This document shows, one piece after another, positions 63,494-64,000 of a DNA stretch of 64,000 nt; position 1 is the first letter of the stretch; every line of letters begins with the position of its first letter. The position numbers and the translations under genes were made by a program. The notes below the pieces were generated by a model that worked only from the letters and a program-made list of their open reading frames with translations, searched no databases and had not been told where the DNA came from. The stretch is from positions 57,612 through 121,611 of the forward strand of contig MDLF01000018.1 of NCBI GenBank assembly GCA_001730095.1. Reading direction: 5' to 3'. Source of the DNA: Rhodobacteraceae bacterium (ex Bugula neritina AB1). Lineage in GTDB: Bacteria > Pseudomonadota > Alphaproteobacteria > Rhodobacterales > Rhodobacteraceae.

Positions 63494-63534
63494 CTTCTCG
63501 GCAGCATGCTTCGCATGCGCCTGCCAGGTAAGAC
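63494..63534 (+). repeat. Hairpin element copy D, inside tnpC (41 nt)
   Basis: Interrupts the EVAC/MAHIRRKF codons. Has CTCGGCA, inner stem GCATGC/GCATGC with loop TTC, then GCCTGCCAGG. Confidence 0.85.
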
Positions 63535-64000
63535 ATGGCGCATATCCGTCGCAAGTTCGTCGATGTGTTCCAATCGCAGGGGCTGGCCGTGGCCGAAGAG
63601 GCGATCCGCCGGATTGCTGAGCTATACGCCGTGGAAAAGGACGCCCGCGGATTGCCGCCGCAAGGGCGCGTCCAACTGCGCCAATCCAGGTCAAAGCCGC
63701 TGCTCGATGATCTGGAGGCCTGGCTGGCCGCACAACTGGCTCGCATTCCGGGCAAATCCGAACTGGCCAAAGCGATCCGCTATGCCCTGACGCGGATGGA
63801 AAAATTGCGACCATATCTGGGGCATGGCATCCTGGAGCTCGATAACAATTCCGCAGAGCGGGCGATGAAGCCAATTGCCATAGGCCGCAAAAATTACCTT
63901 TTTGTCGGCTCCGAGGGCGGCGGGAAAGCAGCTGCCATTGCCTACACCCTGATCGAAACCGCCAAGATGAACAGCGTAGATCCGCAGGCCTGGCTGACCT

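Larger units (their letters stand above)
61470..64000 (+). mobile_element. Decayed IS66-family insertion sequence (continues past the window)
   Basis: The element appears to begin with GTAACCGTCCGG at 61470, an IS66-like terminus, and carries the three-gene IS66 set tnpA, tnpB, tnpC in order. tnpA is intact; tnpB and tnpC are broken by several short insertions with hairpin structure and by a 1-nt shift. The right end is outside the window. Target duplication (8 bp in this family) cannot be checked without the other end. Confidence 0.9.
62418..64000 (+). pseudogene. tnpC: IS66 transposase TnpC, interrupted by at least four insertions (3' end outside)
   Basis: The start MLDAPKTLPSDPEDLRE is followed by the zinc-finger region (PGETCSCGGKLR) up to VPGRVR at 62825. 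The reading then needs three frame changes, each exactly at a short insertion: 62826-62863, 62936-62978, 63393-63433 and 63494-63534. Between them the sequence is typical IS66: VNRIVRPRMTCRNCDRIVQS, HVLVGKYADHCPLYRQSQIY, AIFADDTPIKMQ (first catalytic Asp), DGYTGFNNLYRSGAVSEVAC (second), MAHIRRKFVDVFQSQG and ELDNNSAERAMKPIAIGRKN (catalytic Glu). The catalytic residues are all present, yet the gene is not translatable as one frame. Confidence 0.92.

Noticed and set aside
62277..63534. Reading the hairpins inside tnpB and tnpC as terminators
   Set aside because: They lie mid-gene between conserved codons, share sequence ends and have no T-runs; an inserted element family explains them better.

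Overview
The window is GC-rich alphaproteobacterial DNA. Gene content and order point to a marine Rhodobacteraceae (Roseobacter group) strain: a Rhizobium/Roseobacter-type glycerol ABC transporter, a norCBQD nitric-oxide reductase operon with a Crp/Fnr regulator and NnrS, an ExoY/Wzz/CpsD-type exopolysaccharide locus and an RTX-tailed heme peroxidase. The species cannot be named from the sequence alone.

Layout. 0-4 kb: end of tamA and full tamB (outer-membrane assembly). 3.8-30.4 kb: a surface-polysaccharide region with four GT2-type or WecG-type and one GT4 glycosyltransferase, an O-antigen ligase/polymerase-like membrane protein, a flippase remnant, and an exoY-cpsD-wzz set on the minus strand. 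Embedded in it is a seven-gene operon (8072-25057) in which consecutive genes overlap or nearly abut at ATGA/GTGA junctions: polyketide synthase, glycosyltransferase, nonribosomal peptide synthetase, phosphopantetheinyl transferase, two related SGNH-like proteins and a second glycosyltransferase. 31-34 kb: a DgoK-like kinase, a DinB/MDMPI-fold protein and an RNA methyltransferase. 34.4-40.4 kb: glycerol ABC transporter glpVSTPQU. 40.7-43 kb: BlaI/M56 regulator pair and an EF-hand protein. 43-53 kb: denitrification block (norCBQD and two small membrane proteins, a DUF1858 protein, an NnrR-like regulator, NnrS) with an IS110 copy inserted between the regulator and nnrS. 53-61 kb: a di-heme cytochrome c peroxidase broken by a tandem duplication, a hybrid histidine kinase, an RTX heme peroxidase and a CoA transferase. 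61.3 kb to the end: tRNA-Gln(TTG) followed by a decayed IS66 element.

Two things stand out. First, the PKS/NRPS operon: the NRPS carries an N-terminal formyltransferase, a headless condensation domain, and an adenylation domain split by a luciferase-like monooxygenase. It has no thioesterase, whereas the PKS does, which suggests that the NRPS starts and the PKS finishes a small N-formylated product. Its position among glycosyltransferases and surface-glycan genes suggests the product is glycosylated or attached to a surface glycan (inference). Second, the IS66 copy is interrupted by at least four copies of a 41-46 nt hairpin element that share conserved outer sequence but have different, self-complementary inner stems, plus two other insertions. 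This looks like a family of small structured elements.

Two short tandem duplications affect coding or start regions: 55 bp in the cytochrome c peroxidase signal peptide (frameshift) and 20 bp at the norQ start (duplicated initiation site). All functional statements are from sequence reading and family knowledge; no search or folding program was run.
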